Made by a program: the position numbers and the translations under genes
Assembly: GCA_001466705.2 (NCBI GenBank)
Contig: LATX02000001.1
Coordinates: forward strand, 1,240,001-1,304,000
From: Moniliophthora roreri
Taxonomy: Eukaryota; Basidiomycota; Agaricomycetes; Agaricales; Marasmiaceae
Length of the DNA stretch: 64,000 bases
Reading direction: 5' to 3'
Notes under the pieces: model-generated
The model's database searches: none
What the model was told of the DNA's origin: nothing
Seen by the model: only the letters and a program-made list of their open reading frames with translations
In this document: positions 1-12,666 of the stretch, piece by piece
How positions within the stretch are numbered: the stretch's first letter is position 1
Layout: each line of letters opens with the position of its first letter

Positions 1-1837
1 TCTGGGTAGGGAATGCCTTAGAGAGGAATTGCGGAAAACACAGTGAAACAATACCAAATCTGAGCCACGAGATAAACTCTTTGAAGCGTGAAAATTCTCT
101 TCGAGCAGCTGCTGCAAGCCAGTTGGCCAATAGGATGGCGCGCTTGACCTGGGTCAAACACTGCTCAACGGCATCGGTTGGAATCCCAAACGAGGGAAAT
201 AACATGCGTCTTTCGGATCATTTTCAGAATGGATTCGACGAAGAATTAGGAGGCGAGACTCACAGACGAGACCACCCGTTCACTTCTTCCAGCACAATGT
301 GCAGGCGTTGGCAGGCAGGGGAAAGACGCCGGTCGGAATAATCGCGCAGTTTGATCAGGGCCTCCCCTACTGTTGACTCCCATTTTTGAACGCCCTGCGA
401 CGAACATGAGTATATTACGTTCCGAAGATGGAGGAGGGTATACTTGACTCTCTCACTCATTTGTTCGCCGCTGCCGAGAAAGTCTGCTAGTGATTCCGAC
501 GCCCGACCGGTTACAAGTAACGTAGTCAAATCCAGTACCGGGTTAGGTTTGTCCTCTAGGAATAGCCGTGACTTATTGCACGAGCTACGAAAGGGAGAAT
601 CACGTACGGCCAAACTGCTCCCGTTGTTTCGTTTCCAGGGCCCGAAGCCACTTTGGTCCAAGTTCACGAGCACCGCTAGAGGTTTCAGAACCGAGCCAAG
701 CGGAGCGTATCTCGTTCACTACACGCTTTATGTACAAGGCGAGCTCTTTGGCTGTCGTCGACAATTTTGCAAAATCTCGAACTTGTCGGTGTTCCAATAG
801 CGGAATTCCAATAACGGTTGGCCGCAAATCCGTTTGCTTGCCATCAGAATTAGATATTTGGGGGTGCAGATATACAATGGGGCGTTTTGGCTCTTTGAAT
901 AATGTCGTAATTGATGCATTCTCTTCAAGAGCTAAGGAGCCTAATGGATAGGAGCCATCTAGAAAGAAATGGAGACTACCATTGTTCCCAGCAGTCACCA
1001 GAAGACTGTCGATGTTGGTGTCATCCGCCTCATCGAGGACCCCGTCGTTCGTCGTGCGGCCAGTCGACGGTACGCTGATAGAGGCCGCTACCGGGTCGGC
1101 CTGTAGTGACGGCCAGGAACTGATGACTTCTGGAACAGATGGTACCCTAGATGCGTGGGTTTGGGAACCTTGGAACGCAAATAAATCGGTGGCACTGATA
1201 AATGCGTTAAGAATGGTGCGACATAAGGATCAACGAGCACACCTTATCGAGTGAGAGTCTTCTTGCATATTATCAAGCAAAGGGAGTGTCCGAAGGATGG
1301 AATGCGCACTCCCTGTCTTGAACAAAGTCGACACAGATACTCTGAGAGAGGACGAAAACGTACAATGATTTGATTTCGACGGAAGACGTCGGGGGGAGGA
1401 TTTTGAACGGGCTTCTCTCGTGACCGCCACCACACGCCGGTGAGTTTGGGGTTTCCCTCTGCGGAACAATTGACGGGTAGGGATCGTTCCTCATGACCAT
1501 CCTGAATAGAATGTATAGTGATGCATGGAGGATTATGAGCTACAGCAATGCTCTGGCCTGATCGAACATGAGAAGTAAAAGAAAGGACGTGGACTTGAAC
1601 GGTGAAAATCATACCGTCAGGACTCCAGTCAAAGCCAACCACTTCTTCACTTTTACTGCCAAAATCGACCTCCCAGGTTTTGGATCCACTGACTTTCCAA
1701 AGACTCATTCGATCATGCCCGGCCAACCGCGTCAGCAAGAGTAATAGATCTTTATCCGGACAGCATGCAGAAGAGAGAAGGCGACAAGAAGAGGGGAGTT
1801 GTACTGCTGTGAGAGAAGAAAACGCATTAGCTTCCAT
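1..1837 (-). CDS. APC4: Anaphase-promoting complex subunit 4 (APC4), 3' end beyond window
   Basis: Scaffold subunit of the APC/C ubiquitin ligase that drives mitotic exit in the nucleus. Translation from the ATG at 1837 begins with an APC4-type WD40 blade (CCPDKDLLLLL, then LAGHDRMSLWKV and VVGFDWSPDG). A later exon near 998-600 carries the rest of the propeller (TAGNNGSLHFFLDG), followed by the APC4 helical domain (LVTGRASESLADFLGS, then a block beginning KWESTVGEALIKLRDY). After an intron starting near 260, the frame resumes with VKRAILLANWLAAAARREF and FKEFISWLRF, the signature of the APC4 long domain. The gene runs off the left edge, so the C-terminus is missing. At least three short introns are needed. 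It is divergent from the GH16 gene. Family call is by motif recall and is firm; exon borders are approximate. Confidence 0.85.
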
Positions 1838-1983
1838 CGAGTTGTGTCCAAGTGGACTGGACCACCAACGCGTCTAATACGTAGTCACTGTCACGAGTCA
1901 CGCGCTTCAACGTGTTGTCTTCCAAGTGTCCTTGGTAAGTGCCCCACTCCACGCTTTTAATTTTGTACCACCATCAGCTCACG

Positions 1984-3849
1984 ATGCATTACGACCTTGG
2001 ATTTCTTTTTTCTTCTCTTCTAGTCCTTCAATCGACTCCTGAGGCGGTAGCCTTGCTAGATTTCTTCAAATTCGATCATGGACGCTTTTCTCGCCGCGCG
2101 GACTCATTCAATGCTTTCGATGTCAATCCCAATGGATCCACTTTTCTTTGGATACCCCAGGATGAATACTCTGGAAAGACCTTCTTTGAGTGCGTGGCAA
2201 AACAAACCTTACTATCCAAGACTCTGACAAGTTACATCCATAATCTAGCTCATTCGCATTTTTTAGTGGAAAGGACCCAACAAAGTGCGTCCTCATGTTC
2301 GCAGACTATTGAAGTGCACGCATGGCTATTTTTTCCGCGTTGAAGTGGACAGGTAAAGTGAGTATCATCCCGAAGTCGACAAGGCTGCTTGTTTGTAACC
2401 CGCGAACGGATAGCTACGTTAATTCCTCAGTCGCCTTTGGGGACAAGCTTGCCTACGTTCAAGACGATGGAGTTGTAATAATGAAAGGAGATGACACTAC
2501 ATGGCTGGCAGACGGGGAATACAGAAAAAGGTATGTTGTTAAAATTGGCTCGCCGCAGTTCTACACTAAGGCGCCTTTCAGTGTCCGCATATCAAGTTAT
2601 GCTCAATATAACACCGGTCTGTTCATACTTGATACGAACAAGATACCGTGGGGTTGTGGTAAGCCCACGCCGTACTCACACTTTCCTCCACTCACGACCG
2701 TTCCAGCCATCTGGCCTGCCTTTTGGACATTAGGAAATGGTGATTGGCCCTACGTCAGTACTTCTTCCTTCTCTTCGGAGCAAATCTCATACTTCTATAG
2801 ACCGGCGAAATTGATATTATCGAAGGTCAATCTTGTTTGATATTATTTAACTAAAGTACCAAATCAGACGCGTGGAATTATCAGGTGTTCACGACAATCA
2901 ACATAACCAAGTTGCCTTTCATACAGCCCCAGGTTTGACAGCTGCTTCCATTGGTACTTCTGAAGCTGACGGTCTCTAGGCTGTGTTTTGAATTCAAATG
3001 CCCCGTTCACTGGAACTGTCGTGGTACGTTTATTTTTGACTCTATGAAGGCAGCCTTCCCACCCACCAATCCGCAGCAACACGGAGGACAAAATAACACG
3101 GAGTGTAACGGATTGATCAACAGTAATGCTGGCTGTGGTATAACTGAGTGGAGTAGAGCTTCGTATGGACCTCTATTCGATCAACAGGGGGGTGGTGTGT
3201 TTGCAATGAAGTGGGACGAGAACGGTATTGCAGTTTGTAGGTCTCCCTTTCCCTTCCTTTCCTTCTGTAGTTAAGTTCTTGGCAGGGTCCTTCTTCCGTG
3301 CAGCCGTTCCCCAAGACGTAGTGGCCAATGCACCCAATCCTTCGCTTTGGGGCAAACCATCTGCTCTCCTAGAGCCCGAGGGATGCGATCCGATTCAGTT
3401 CTTCAAGAACCATTCGATCATATTCGGTAAGTAAAGCCTCTCGGCTCCTAATGACGGAGACTCATTATTTCGGTATTCATAAAGACATCACATTCTGTGG
3501 TAAGTTCTTCGCAAACTTTTCCGTAAAGATTGGATTGTTGACCTGTTTCAGGGGACTGGGCGGGGAATTCGTACGCTACTTCCGGATGTCCAGGTACCTG
3601 TGCAGACCGTCTAAAGGACCCAGGAAACTTTGTCGTAAGCATCACATTCGCACTCCATGAAGACTTTGAAGCTAAAATTTCCGCTTTCAGAATGCAACCT
3701 GGAGCATAAATCATCTGAGAGTATACAGAAAACAGCTGTTTAATGGGCGTGTATCCGCCGCAGCTTCTCAGATGGATTCGGCCCACCTCTGGGGAATATT
3801 AACTCTGGCCATGGTTTGCATAGTATCTTTGACTTACGTGGGCCTGTAA
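1984..3849 (+). CDS. GH16 endo-1,3(4)-beta-glucanase (laminarinase-like), probably GPI-anchored
   Basis: Secreted or cell-surface glycoside hydrolase family 16 enzyme acting on beta-1,3/1,4-glucans of plant or fungal walls. The ATG at 1984 opens a hydrophobic signal peptide (HYDLGFLFSSLLVLQS). Exons then give YVQDDGVVIMKGDDTTW, VRISSYAQYNTGLFI, WPAFWTLGNGDWPY and the catalytic EIDIIE motif (near 2815-2835) with its two Glu residues. Downstream come FHTAPG, NAGCGITEW, DQQGGGVFAMKWDENGIAV and DWAGNSYATSGCPGTC, all typical of the Phanerochaete Lam16A type. The end is a hydrophobic tail (LWGILTLAMVCIVSLTYVGL) consistent with a GPI signal. The gene is broken by at least six introns of about 50-60 bp. 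Substrate preference is inferred from the family only. Confidence 0.88.
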
Positions 3850-3909
3850 TCTAGCAGCTATCTACATGACAATATACAGTGTCTTCTTTGATTTCTGAGT
3901 ATCCAGAAA

Positions 3910-5333
3910 TTACAATTTCATCCTCCAAAGACGGCCTTCAATACTGTTATCATCCAAAACATGTGGTGGTTCCGCGAAACTAGCTCGCAGAGGGGTCACG
4001 CTGGCACAACCCTGGTGTATGGCCCACCCATCACTACCAGGTTCGAGCGAAGAAGCCGGAGGTCTGATCAGACCCTCCATTTGCGGCCACCACTTGAAAA
4101 CGAGGTCTCCTGAAGGCATATCAGAATCTTCCTTGACAGGTCTGGTGGCTGATGTTATCGCATCCGGTCCCGCAGGGTTCACCTTGGCCGGCACACCGGT
4201 GGTGGGTATCTGTTTGAATAACCTGCCGTAGGAATTTCTCCACATGGTCGTCCAGTAGATGTTCAGGCCCATTTTTGTCAATAGCTCTTGAATGAGAGGG
4301 ATGTTGATATTGTAGAAATCGACTTCATTCCCTCTTAAGCCACCCTCGTCGGATCCCCAGTTGTGCCAAAGATGGTTGATGATCTTTATTGAAAGAGTAT
4401 GGGCAGGGTTGAAAAAGGTTTCTGGCGTCGGATAGATGACGGTTCCGTACGAGAGGGCAATCGACCGAACTTTGGATAGCGAGCCCGCTAACGCCGCACC
4501 GATGGTCCCGGAAGATAGAGCGAACGCAGCTTTAACGAAAATCAGCTACGGACCAAGAGGCGAAAAATTGGACATACAGGAGGAGTTACGTCCGAGATTG
4601 GGACCGGAAATCTATACTTGTGTGTTACACAGTACGTGCATTGATTCATCATGGTGACGTACCACCAAGTCGATCATGCCTGGATAGAGGTTGTGTACAC
4701 CGATGCTGGCACATGTTGCTGGTGTCTGCATAGCTTTTAATGGATATCTAGTGTCAGGGAATATAGGAGCCGCACGGCATCAAGTAGAATCCATTCCGCC
4801 TAGAACGTTGAGACGTGGGCGGTGTATATGTACAGGATGCGTTACTCACCAATTCATTCTCCTTCATTGGTCGGGAAGTAAGAGATGTTTCTCCTCGACC
4901 ATCTGCGTCTATGTGAGCTGATAATCGGTGTTGAAGCTGCTTTCTATTACCAGGATCCGTTGGATAATAGTAGTGACCCTTGGTTATTTCTTTGATCTGA
5001 TACGCTTTCCCTATCGCAGACTCAACGAGGGCTCTAAGGAAGTAAAGAATGTTGCTATACCGATCCAGGAACGCTGCGAACTCGGCAATACCACCTTTAC
5101 ATTCCAGCCTGAGCAAGAGGGATACGTCAACATTGCAGTCGCAGCAGTCGGGAGTTCAAAGTACCGAGTTCTTTGGTGAGGTACTTGTAGAGCCCAAAGA
5201 CGTAGGGAGACTCTCGAGAATCTGGTGGCCCGTCGTCGTTCTGGGTTTTTACGGGTCAAAAAAGTAAAAAAAAAAAAAGAGCAGAGATGCTGAGACTTAC
5301 TGTGAGGAGGACGCAGCGGGGGCTCTGTGACAT
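3910..5333 (-). CDS. SurE-like 5'-nucleotidase/phosphatase
   Basis: Predicted survival-protein SurE family metal-dependent phosphatase acting on nucleoside monophosphates. A short first exon from the ATG at 5333 reads MSQSPRCVLLT; after an intron it joins NDDGPPDSRESPYVFGLYK, forming the SurE Asp-Asp metal-binding motif (TNDDG) near residue 12. Next come GWNVKVVLPSSQRSWIGKAY and, after further introns, the usual SurE core (DGTPATCANIG, VSGPNLGRN, SGTIGAALAG, ALSYG). The C-terminal part (from about 4281) is PRFAMILY-poor but in frame and ends at 3910. Four or more short introns. It is convergent with the GH16 gene, with about 60 bp between stops. Fungal SurE proteins are often secreted, but no clear signal peptide is visible here. 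Confidence 0.8.
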
Positions 5334-5478
5334 GATGAGAAACAAAGTCTCGGTTGGGCAGTGACTGTCATCATCATACCTGTCTGACACTCTTAGTCGC
5401 CGACACCGACCATCTCATCCTTGTACCATTACTTTTTTTTTATTTTCGTTCTGATCATAACGTTGACGACTTCACGAC

Positions 5479-8400
5479 ATGACTCTTCCCGTTGACCAGT
5501 CTTCCTCGCCTCCAAATACCATTCAAACCGACTCTCAGACACTCCCCATTCCCTCAGACCTCAGAGATGCATACATAGCTCCTAGGTCTCCTGTACCCTC
5601 TTTCGCATCCAAGGATTCCTTTTTAACAGCCGTTTCAACCCCTTCCGTATCCGATTTCGATAGCCCCATTCCCATTTCCAACCCAGCCTCGCTTTTATCT
5701 CCCCAGCCCCAGGGAGGTCTCCGCAAATCAGTTTCGGTCGACTCCTTCGTTCATTATCCACGTGAACCCTATTCCAGTGTTGCTACCCGGCCAAATCGTG
5801 GACACACAGGATCGGCGTTGGAACCGCCTCGAGGGCTGCTATCAAGTTTCAAGAAGGGTCTGGATAACCAGTTTATTGGCAACTCCCGGGAAAGAGGCGC
5901 GAGTGTCAGCTCAGTTAAAGACGGATATCAGTCTTCTATTGCTGAGGATTCCGACGTCGAACGGTCTGATATCATTATCGACCGTTACAAACATACTTCT
6001 CTCAAAGGACAGGATCATACCAGGCCTTTCCTTCGGGCTGGAGAATTACCCTTACCCTCACGCACGCCAACACTCAGTACTACGTCTAGTATGAGCAGTA
6101 TCATGACCGCTTCTACTAGTTCCAGTACCCAGGAAGGTCGACCTATAACCCAGTCCCAATCATTGCAGTCTATTCCGAGACAAGCACCCGTAGTGTCTGG
6201 AAGGACAAGGAGTGGGAGCTTGGGAGTCTACGCACCGAGTTCAGGAAGGCGCATGCACATCAACACTCACACTGCCGTGAGTTTCACTGTTCATCATAGA
6301 TGTCATCTCTTTTTCACAGATTGCACAGACCGATCAGAATCACGCCGTCACTTTAGTGGTCGTTGGCACAGCAGGTTGCGGCAAGTCCGTTGCTATACGC
6401 AAAGGTCTGAAGAACTACGATCTATCCGAGCCTAGTACTCCATTACCTGGCGCCAATTCATCAATCCGCTGTTAGCTACCCGCATTTTCCGCGATACCCC
6501 TTTGACTAATAATCGCAACAGATACACGGCGTGTCGGTCGAGTAGCTCAAGAAGATGGATCAGATTGTCCTCTTAATGTCATAGAAGTGGACATCACGGA
6601 TTCAATGCTCGAATCCTCTATTTCTCCTGTTGATAATTTACCCGAAGCTCTTAAAGTCGATGGTGTAATCATCTGCTACGATGCTTCCGTTGAAAGCTCG
6701 TTCACTCCCGTCGAAGATCTTCTTCGTGAGTCCTTTATCACATTAAGAGCATCGTCATCTCAGTTTTTTTAGGAGGCTACCGTAATCTTCAACTGCCGGT
6801 CATTGTGATCGCATGTAAGTCGGATTTGGACCGTCAGGTTGATCCAGAAACCGCTGCAGAAGTCCTCCAGCAGTATGATGCCGGACTCGTTGAAGTGAAT
6901 TCGGGGGAGGCGGGGCGGGAGAAGATGAAACGTTCCTTTGACTGGATCTTGAAGGCTGTCGTGCGAGATCGCCGTAAGATCTTCCATTCTTTCTCAGTGA
7001 CCATTTCATGACCATTTCGATAAAGGCTCCTTGAGGAACAGATTCGAAGATAATCGTAATCCGGCCTCCCCCGAACTAATATCTTCACCTCATCCTCTAC
7101 CCTCCGTGGAAGGATCAAGAACAGCCACTCCGACAGTGTCCTCTACTAATCAAGCGGCCTCATCAACACATCCACAACGAGCCGCCATTCCAGCACACGA
7201 GCAACTAAATGCTCCCACTTCTCCTTCGCGTGTTCGGTCGACGGGTGATCTCATTTCGGAACAAGAGAAGTTGAGGATGCGAGAATCACAGCTCGGCGAA
7301 TCTGATGTAGCGAATACAATCGCCATGCGTTCCAATAGCGCCGATTCACTGCACGAGTCACGCCATATTGCAGCTTCTTCTGTCAATGGTGAACGACCAA
7401 ATAATGAGAAGGTAGAGAATAAGGAAAAGGAGTCGTGAGTGCATCATTCTTGCAACAAAAAAGCAATACTCAAGGGCATCCAGCCGATCGGCGCAATGGG
7501 CCACACTTGACGAACTTTTGGACAAGCTTCTGTTCCTAGCGGTCAGCGGCGACGGTAAGCCTGTCGTGCCAACGCTATCAGTGCACTCGACTGATGAGAC
7601 CCAAAGATCCTACATATATCACACATTTCCTCCTCACTTACCGGCGATTCGCGAGTCCAAGAAGTGTCTTGTTGGCCATGCAGAAACGAATGCGTCAGTT
7701 AGATAACCCCTCCGGAGATCCGATTTTTGCGTGTTATGCTCAGATGCGGTACGGCGGTTGAACGGCCTACCTTATTCTTCATTTACCAATTTTTGTTTCT
7801 TCTCAGGATCTGCCATCTCTTGGAACTGTGGATAGGCGATTATGATTATGATTTTTCCGTTCGTGGCACGGCTGGAGCGCTGTCTGCACTCATCAAATCC
7901 ATAATCTCGAAAACATACCTTCTTCACTATGGCTCGGATTTCCTTCCCCTCCTTGAACTCCTTCCTACTCTGGTCGACAGAGATGTCGCATGGGCTCTCA
8001 AGGTTGACGATATTGCCGATGAAAGCGACGATTCCTACAGTCTTCTTGAGGACGATGATGAAAGTGTCAGATCTGAAATTAAGCCTCATTCTCCACCTGC
8101 GTCCCCGCCGAAGCACAAATCGTCTGTCAATCCCGCCAGAGAGCGCAAGTCCAGTCTCCCGCTCAGCGCCAAATCATTATTCCCAGGCTCTGCTACGTCA
8201 AGTAGTAACGACGATCCAGATTCGTTAGACTTTCACCCGAAGCAGCAGCTGAGGGAACTGCTCAAGTTAGCCAATGAAGTCCACGCCACTGATTCGGAGG
8301 AAATAGCGCAGGAAATCACTAGGATCGAGAAGAAGTTATTCTTGGAGATAAAGGTACGCCGTTTTAAGTCTTTATATTCGGTTACAAGTTCATATGTGTT

Positions 8401-9345
8401 CAAAGCCGAGGCATTGGCTCCAATACACTTTTGTGTCTGGTAGAAAGGACCCAGAAACAGACCCTATCGCCCGCTTTAATCAGGTTTCAAATCATCTCGC
8501 GGATTGGTCGGTGCGATTGATTTACGGCATTAGCGCGAGACTGATACTTTTCTACAGGGTCTGCTCTCTGATTTTATGTCACGATAATGCCAAAAGCCGG
8601 GCCAGACAAATTGAGAAACTCGTTGAAATTGCTCAGCGATTACGAGCTTTGAACAACTACTCTGCGCTTCGTGCATTTGTGGCTGGTATAAACGGGTCGA
8701 CTTACCCCGGGGATCCAACCATGGAACGCTTCAAGGCCAGATCACCAGAGCAGGCGAAAAACCTTCAGTCGTGGGATGTTCTTTTGCAGCACATCCGCGC
8801 TCATCGTGCTTATCGTTTGGCCCTGAGGAATACTAAGGGTGCTTGTATACCCGCACTGTGCGTGCCATCCTTTCGTTTTAATCACATCCGCTCATTCCGT
8901 GTGTATTACTCAGCGAAGTGCACATGTCCGATTTGATTCGCGCGCATGAAGGAAACGACGACTTTAACTCATCTGATCCCACGAAAATTCACTGGGGCAA
9001 GTTCAACATGATGGGCAGATTTATCACCAGCACCACGCAATGTCAGATCCAGTGTCAAACTACGACAGACTACAACTTCCCCGAACGTTCTCACATCAGC
9101 TCCTTACTCATGTCGAAATATGTTATGGACGATGAAGTGAGCCGTGTTGTCGTCCCTTGTACATGTCAGGACTCATCTTTTTCTCGTTCGCCGTTTCACA
9201 GATGCAGAAGACCAGAATAGCACCGGATGCTGACTTTGACGAACCAAGCAACTATTCCGGATCGTCGCCCATAGGTGGACCCCCTTCTCGCATAAAGGAT
9301 CCTGTTCGTTTGCGTCGACTGTTCGGTTGGACTTCTTCAACTTGA
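5479..9345 (+). CDS. Ras guanine nucleotide exchange factor with N-terminal Ras-like G domain
   Basis: Large signalling protein. From the ATG at 5479 about 260 residues are Ser/Pro-rich and probably disordered. After an intron near 6280 a small-GTPase fold begins, with a P-loop (VVGTAGCGKS), a region DGVIICYDASVESSF, and a G4-like motif in which NKxD is replaced by CKSD (IACKSDLD). A second low-complexity linker follows. Then come a RasGEF N-terminal domain (VRGTAGALSALIKSIIS near 7860) and the catalytic CDC25 domain (NAKSRARQIEKLVEIAQRLR, NYSALRAFVAGI, FNMMGRFI near 9010). It ends LRRLFGWTSST at 9345. The expected role is GDP/GTP exchange on Ras at membranes. Whether the N-terminal G domain binds nucleotide is unknown. 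At least eight introns. Confidence 0.85.
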
Positions 9346-9595
9346 TTTTTTGTATATCTAAGGAAGCATTGTCTATTTATGCATTCCAAGTGTTTTCCTC
9401 CTCTGTACTACTCTCGAAGTCGTATATATGCTTTATGTTCAATAGATATGCGGATTTTTTTCTGCAAGGCAGCGTACACAGCTTCGTGAGATGATCCAGG
9501 GGCTGTGTAACTACGTGACAACGTTAGCGAAATGACCTTGGCATTTATAACGCCAGCTCATTCGCTTGTATTTTTTCCAGTTTTCCTCTTTTTCA

Positions 9596-10807
9596 ATGTC
9601 TTTCTTTCGTCGCAACGCTGATAAGCCCTTGATTCCACCGGTGGAATCCGCAAATCCAAGACCTCCTATCTCCAACAGCACTTCCCCACGTCCAGCTCCC
9701 CGCGTTTCAAACGCCAACACCTACGTTGCCAGTCGTGACGGCGACCCTTATGCAACTTCCAGATACAATAACCAGAAGAATGATTCATATGACACCTATC
9801 AGTACGACGACTCCGTCCGGGACAAGTATCACAGGAGTAATGGCGTCGGGGATGCCTACTCTCGCGGCGGTGGCAATGCTGAATTAGAGAGGGACCGCAA
9901 CGAGCTGTTCAGTGGATACAATCCTCAGCGCTCGGCGGGTTCTGGTCGCTTCTTTGATGGGCCTCAGCTTGGAAGGGAGCCCGCGCCAGGAGAAGAGAAC
10001 GATGAAGACGTTGAAGGAATCAAGCAGCAAACCAGATTTGTTAAGCAAGAGAGTGTCAACTCCACTCGAAATGCTTTGCGAATGGCTCGAGAGGCCGAAG
10101 AGACTGCACGTAACACTCTGGGTAGACTTGGGGATCAGTCTGGTATGTCATTAGCCTCATTGTCTCCCCGGCTGCGCTGACTGGTTTCATAGAACGTCTT
10201 GCGAACACTGAACGTCATTTGGATGTCTCCAAGGGTCATTCTCAGCGTGCAGATGACAAAACGGATGAGCTCAAGCAGCTCAATCGTTCCATCTTCCGAC
10301 CAGTCATCGTTTTCAACAAGGATGCCAAACGCGCCGCACGGGAAGCCAAAGTTCAAGAAAGGTACGAGGAGGAGCGGCAAGAGAGGGAGAAGGCTATGAT
10401 GGATGTGCGGGAGACTCAGAACCGACTGGGTCGTGCTCAGACTTATGGGATGGATGGTGAAGAAGAAGGTAGTGGCCGTTTCCGCTCTCCTCAGTATCAG
10501 GCTGCCAGGAAGGAACAGAGGAAGCGCTATCAGTTTGAAGCTACTGCATCAGATGATGAGTTGGAAGATGAACTGGATGATAATCTCAACGAGATATCCG
10601 AGGTCACCAAGAAGCTGAAAGCTCTTGGAACGGCCATGGGTCAGGAGCTGGATAGCCAGAATCAGCGCATCGACAATATTGAACAGAAGACTGTCTCGCT
10701 TGACAACAGACTCTTCAGGAACACTGAAAGGGTGAGACGCTTGTCATTGACATGTTTCTATCGTCGACTGAAAGTCTTGCCGTATTCAGCTCAAGAAGAT
10801 CAAGTAA
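9596..10807 (+). CDS. SEC9: Sec9/SNAP-25-type t-SNARE
   Basis: Plasma-membrane Qb/Qc SNARE needed for exocytic vesicle fusion. The ATG at 9596 gives MSFFRRNADKPLIPP followed by a disordered N-terminus. The first SNARE helix starts at IKQQTRFVKQESVNSTRNAL and continues over an intron (about 10143-10192) into ERLANTERHLDVSKGHSQRA. A charged linker contains NKDAKRAAREAKVQERYEEE. The second SNARE helix is LDDNLNEISEVTKKLKALG...MGQELDSQNQRIDNIEQKT with the expected central Gln. A last intron leads to a short exon ending LKKIK and TAA at 10807. No membrane anchor is present, as expected for Sec9. Length is about 375 residues. Confidence 0.9.
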
Positions 10808-11101
10808 TTTATGGATTTTTACTCTACAACGGAGTCTTCTTTGAAATATGGGACTATGGGCGCATACTCTGTGGATTTCTTTGGTGTATGTTAGGCTGGG
10901 TACCTTTCTTGATTAATACATCAAAAATTCGCACTTTGGAAATGTATATATGAGTGAGCGACCTGTGAATTGTCTGAAGTCCGAGGTTGTACGTGTCGCG
11001 CTCGCGACAAGTCATATGATCGTGACCATAAAATCGTTCGGTCCGTCAGATTTACATCCGTTCTCTCAACGCGTCCACGCGAAATTCATTGCCTCTTCAT
11101 C

Positions 11102-12666
11102 ATGTCAACATACGAAGAACAGCGCGCACAGAATATCGCCAAGTATAGTCTTTTAAGTCATGTCTCCTGTGTTACACTCATTTCCGCCAGAAATAAAGAA
11201 TTACTCAGGTCACTAGGCCTTGACAAACCGTTTTTCGAACCCAAGCAAAAGCGACAACCCAAACAAGCTAAGAAGCGAAAAGCAGCTGAAAATGAAACAT
11301 ACGAAGACGACGGCTCGGCATTATCATCTCCTCCTGCGAAAGCGCCTCGGACAGCAGCTGTCACTGATAACGGTGGCCTTCGTCGAAGTACCCGTAACGC
11401 CGGGAAGGCTGTAGACTACAAAGCAGAAAAAATTATTCAGGATCCAGAGCCAGTCTCTGTGAAAGCTGGAATCAGAAGAAAGGGAAATACTGGACCCCAA
11501 GGAGGATTAAATGGTAGAAGGGTTCATAATCCGTGAGTCAACACGTTGATCATATCTTCATTTCTGACATTTTCTAATATCAGCAAAGTTTTTGGGAGTA
11601 TTCCTGGGATTGAAGTGGGAACATGGTGGGAAACACGAGAAGAGTGTAGTGTTGACGCAGTGCATGCGTGAGTGGCAGTATCGTTCGACATTCTCACAAA
11701 TCAACTCATTTCCTTTAATCAAGTCCATTTGTAGCAGGCATCGCTGGAGGTCCAGAAGGCGCGTATAGCGTTGCTCTTAGTGGTGGTTATGAAGACGATG
11801 TTGATTTGGGTTATGCGTTGTGAGTTATTCTGACTTGTCCGACAAGGTTGTAGGTGTGACATCTATTTTAGCACCTATACGGGCTCAGGTTTGCCTTCAT
11901 CGTTCCGCTTATTCCGACATTTTCACAAAAAAGGAAATTCCCAGGTGGAAGGGACCTGAAAGGGACGAAGAATGCACCAAAGAATGTAATGAACCGCTTT
12001 TGCTTCCCCGCTGTCCACTTACCACTAAAAATAGCTTCGCACTGCACCTCAAAGCTTCGATCAGTCATTTGAAGACCATGCAAGTACTGCTGCTCTTACT
12101 GGTCAAAGTCTTACTGACTTGGTTTCCCCTAGCGAAATAAAGCACTGAAGGTGATTATCCGTTCTCATAAAGCTACCTTTGAAGCGATACTAATCGCTGT
12201 TTAGGTATCCTCAGAGACCAAGGAACCCGTCCGCGTTATCAGAGGATACAAGCTTGATTCAAAATACGCCCCTTATGAAGGGTACGTACATTTAGCACCA
12301 TCCGTCTTGCGTGCTGACCATCCTTAAAATCAGGTATCGTTATGACGGTCTGTACATCGTCGAGAAGGTACCTTACACGTTGGCTATACAATGTACTGCT
12401 CATCAAATACGATTTTTTGACTCCTAGGTATGGATGGAGAAAGGTCTCAACGCGAAAGGGTTCCTTGTCTGCAAGTTCGCCTTCAAGGTTTGTTCAATAT
12501 GCTAGCTTGTTGGCCTTATTTTAACTTGTCTGTGCAGCGCCTTCCGGACCAACCACCCCTGCCAGTCAGGGAGGATGATTCTGCCACTCCCACTACTAAC
12601 GAAGGCGAAACGTCAAGTCCTGAGGCAGCAGAAGCTGCCGATGCTACAGAAAAGGCGGATGCCTAG
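11102..12666 (+). CDS. SRA-YDG domain protein (UHRF-like methyl-CpG reader)
   Basis: Predicted nuclear protein with one SAD_SRA (SRA-YDG) domain, a fold that binds methylated or hemimethylated DNA by base flipping. The ATG at 11102 gives MSTYEEQRAQNIAK; a basic stretch (KQAKKRKAAE) looks like a nuclear signal. The domain begins KVFGSIPGIEVGTWWE (about 11585), then AGIAGGPEGAYSVALSGGYE, GRDLKGTKNAPKN, LRTAPQSFDQSFEDH, KEPVRVIRGYKL and EGYRYDGLYIVEKVW, all standard SRA blocks. There is no RING or PHD partner, so it is not a full UHRF1. One intron, 12080-12132, needs a GC donor (GCAAGT) to keep frame. Acidic Ser/Glu-rich tail. About eight introns. Confidence 0.85.
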
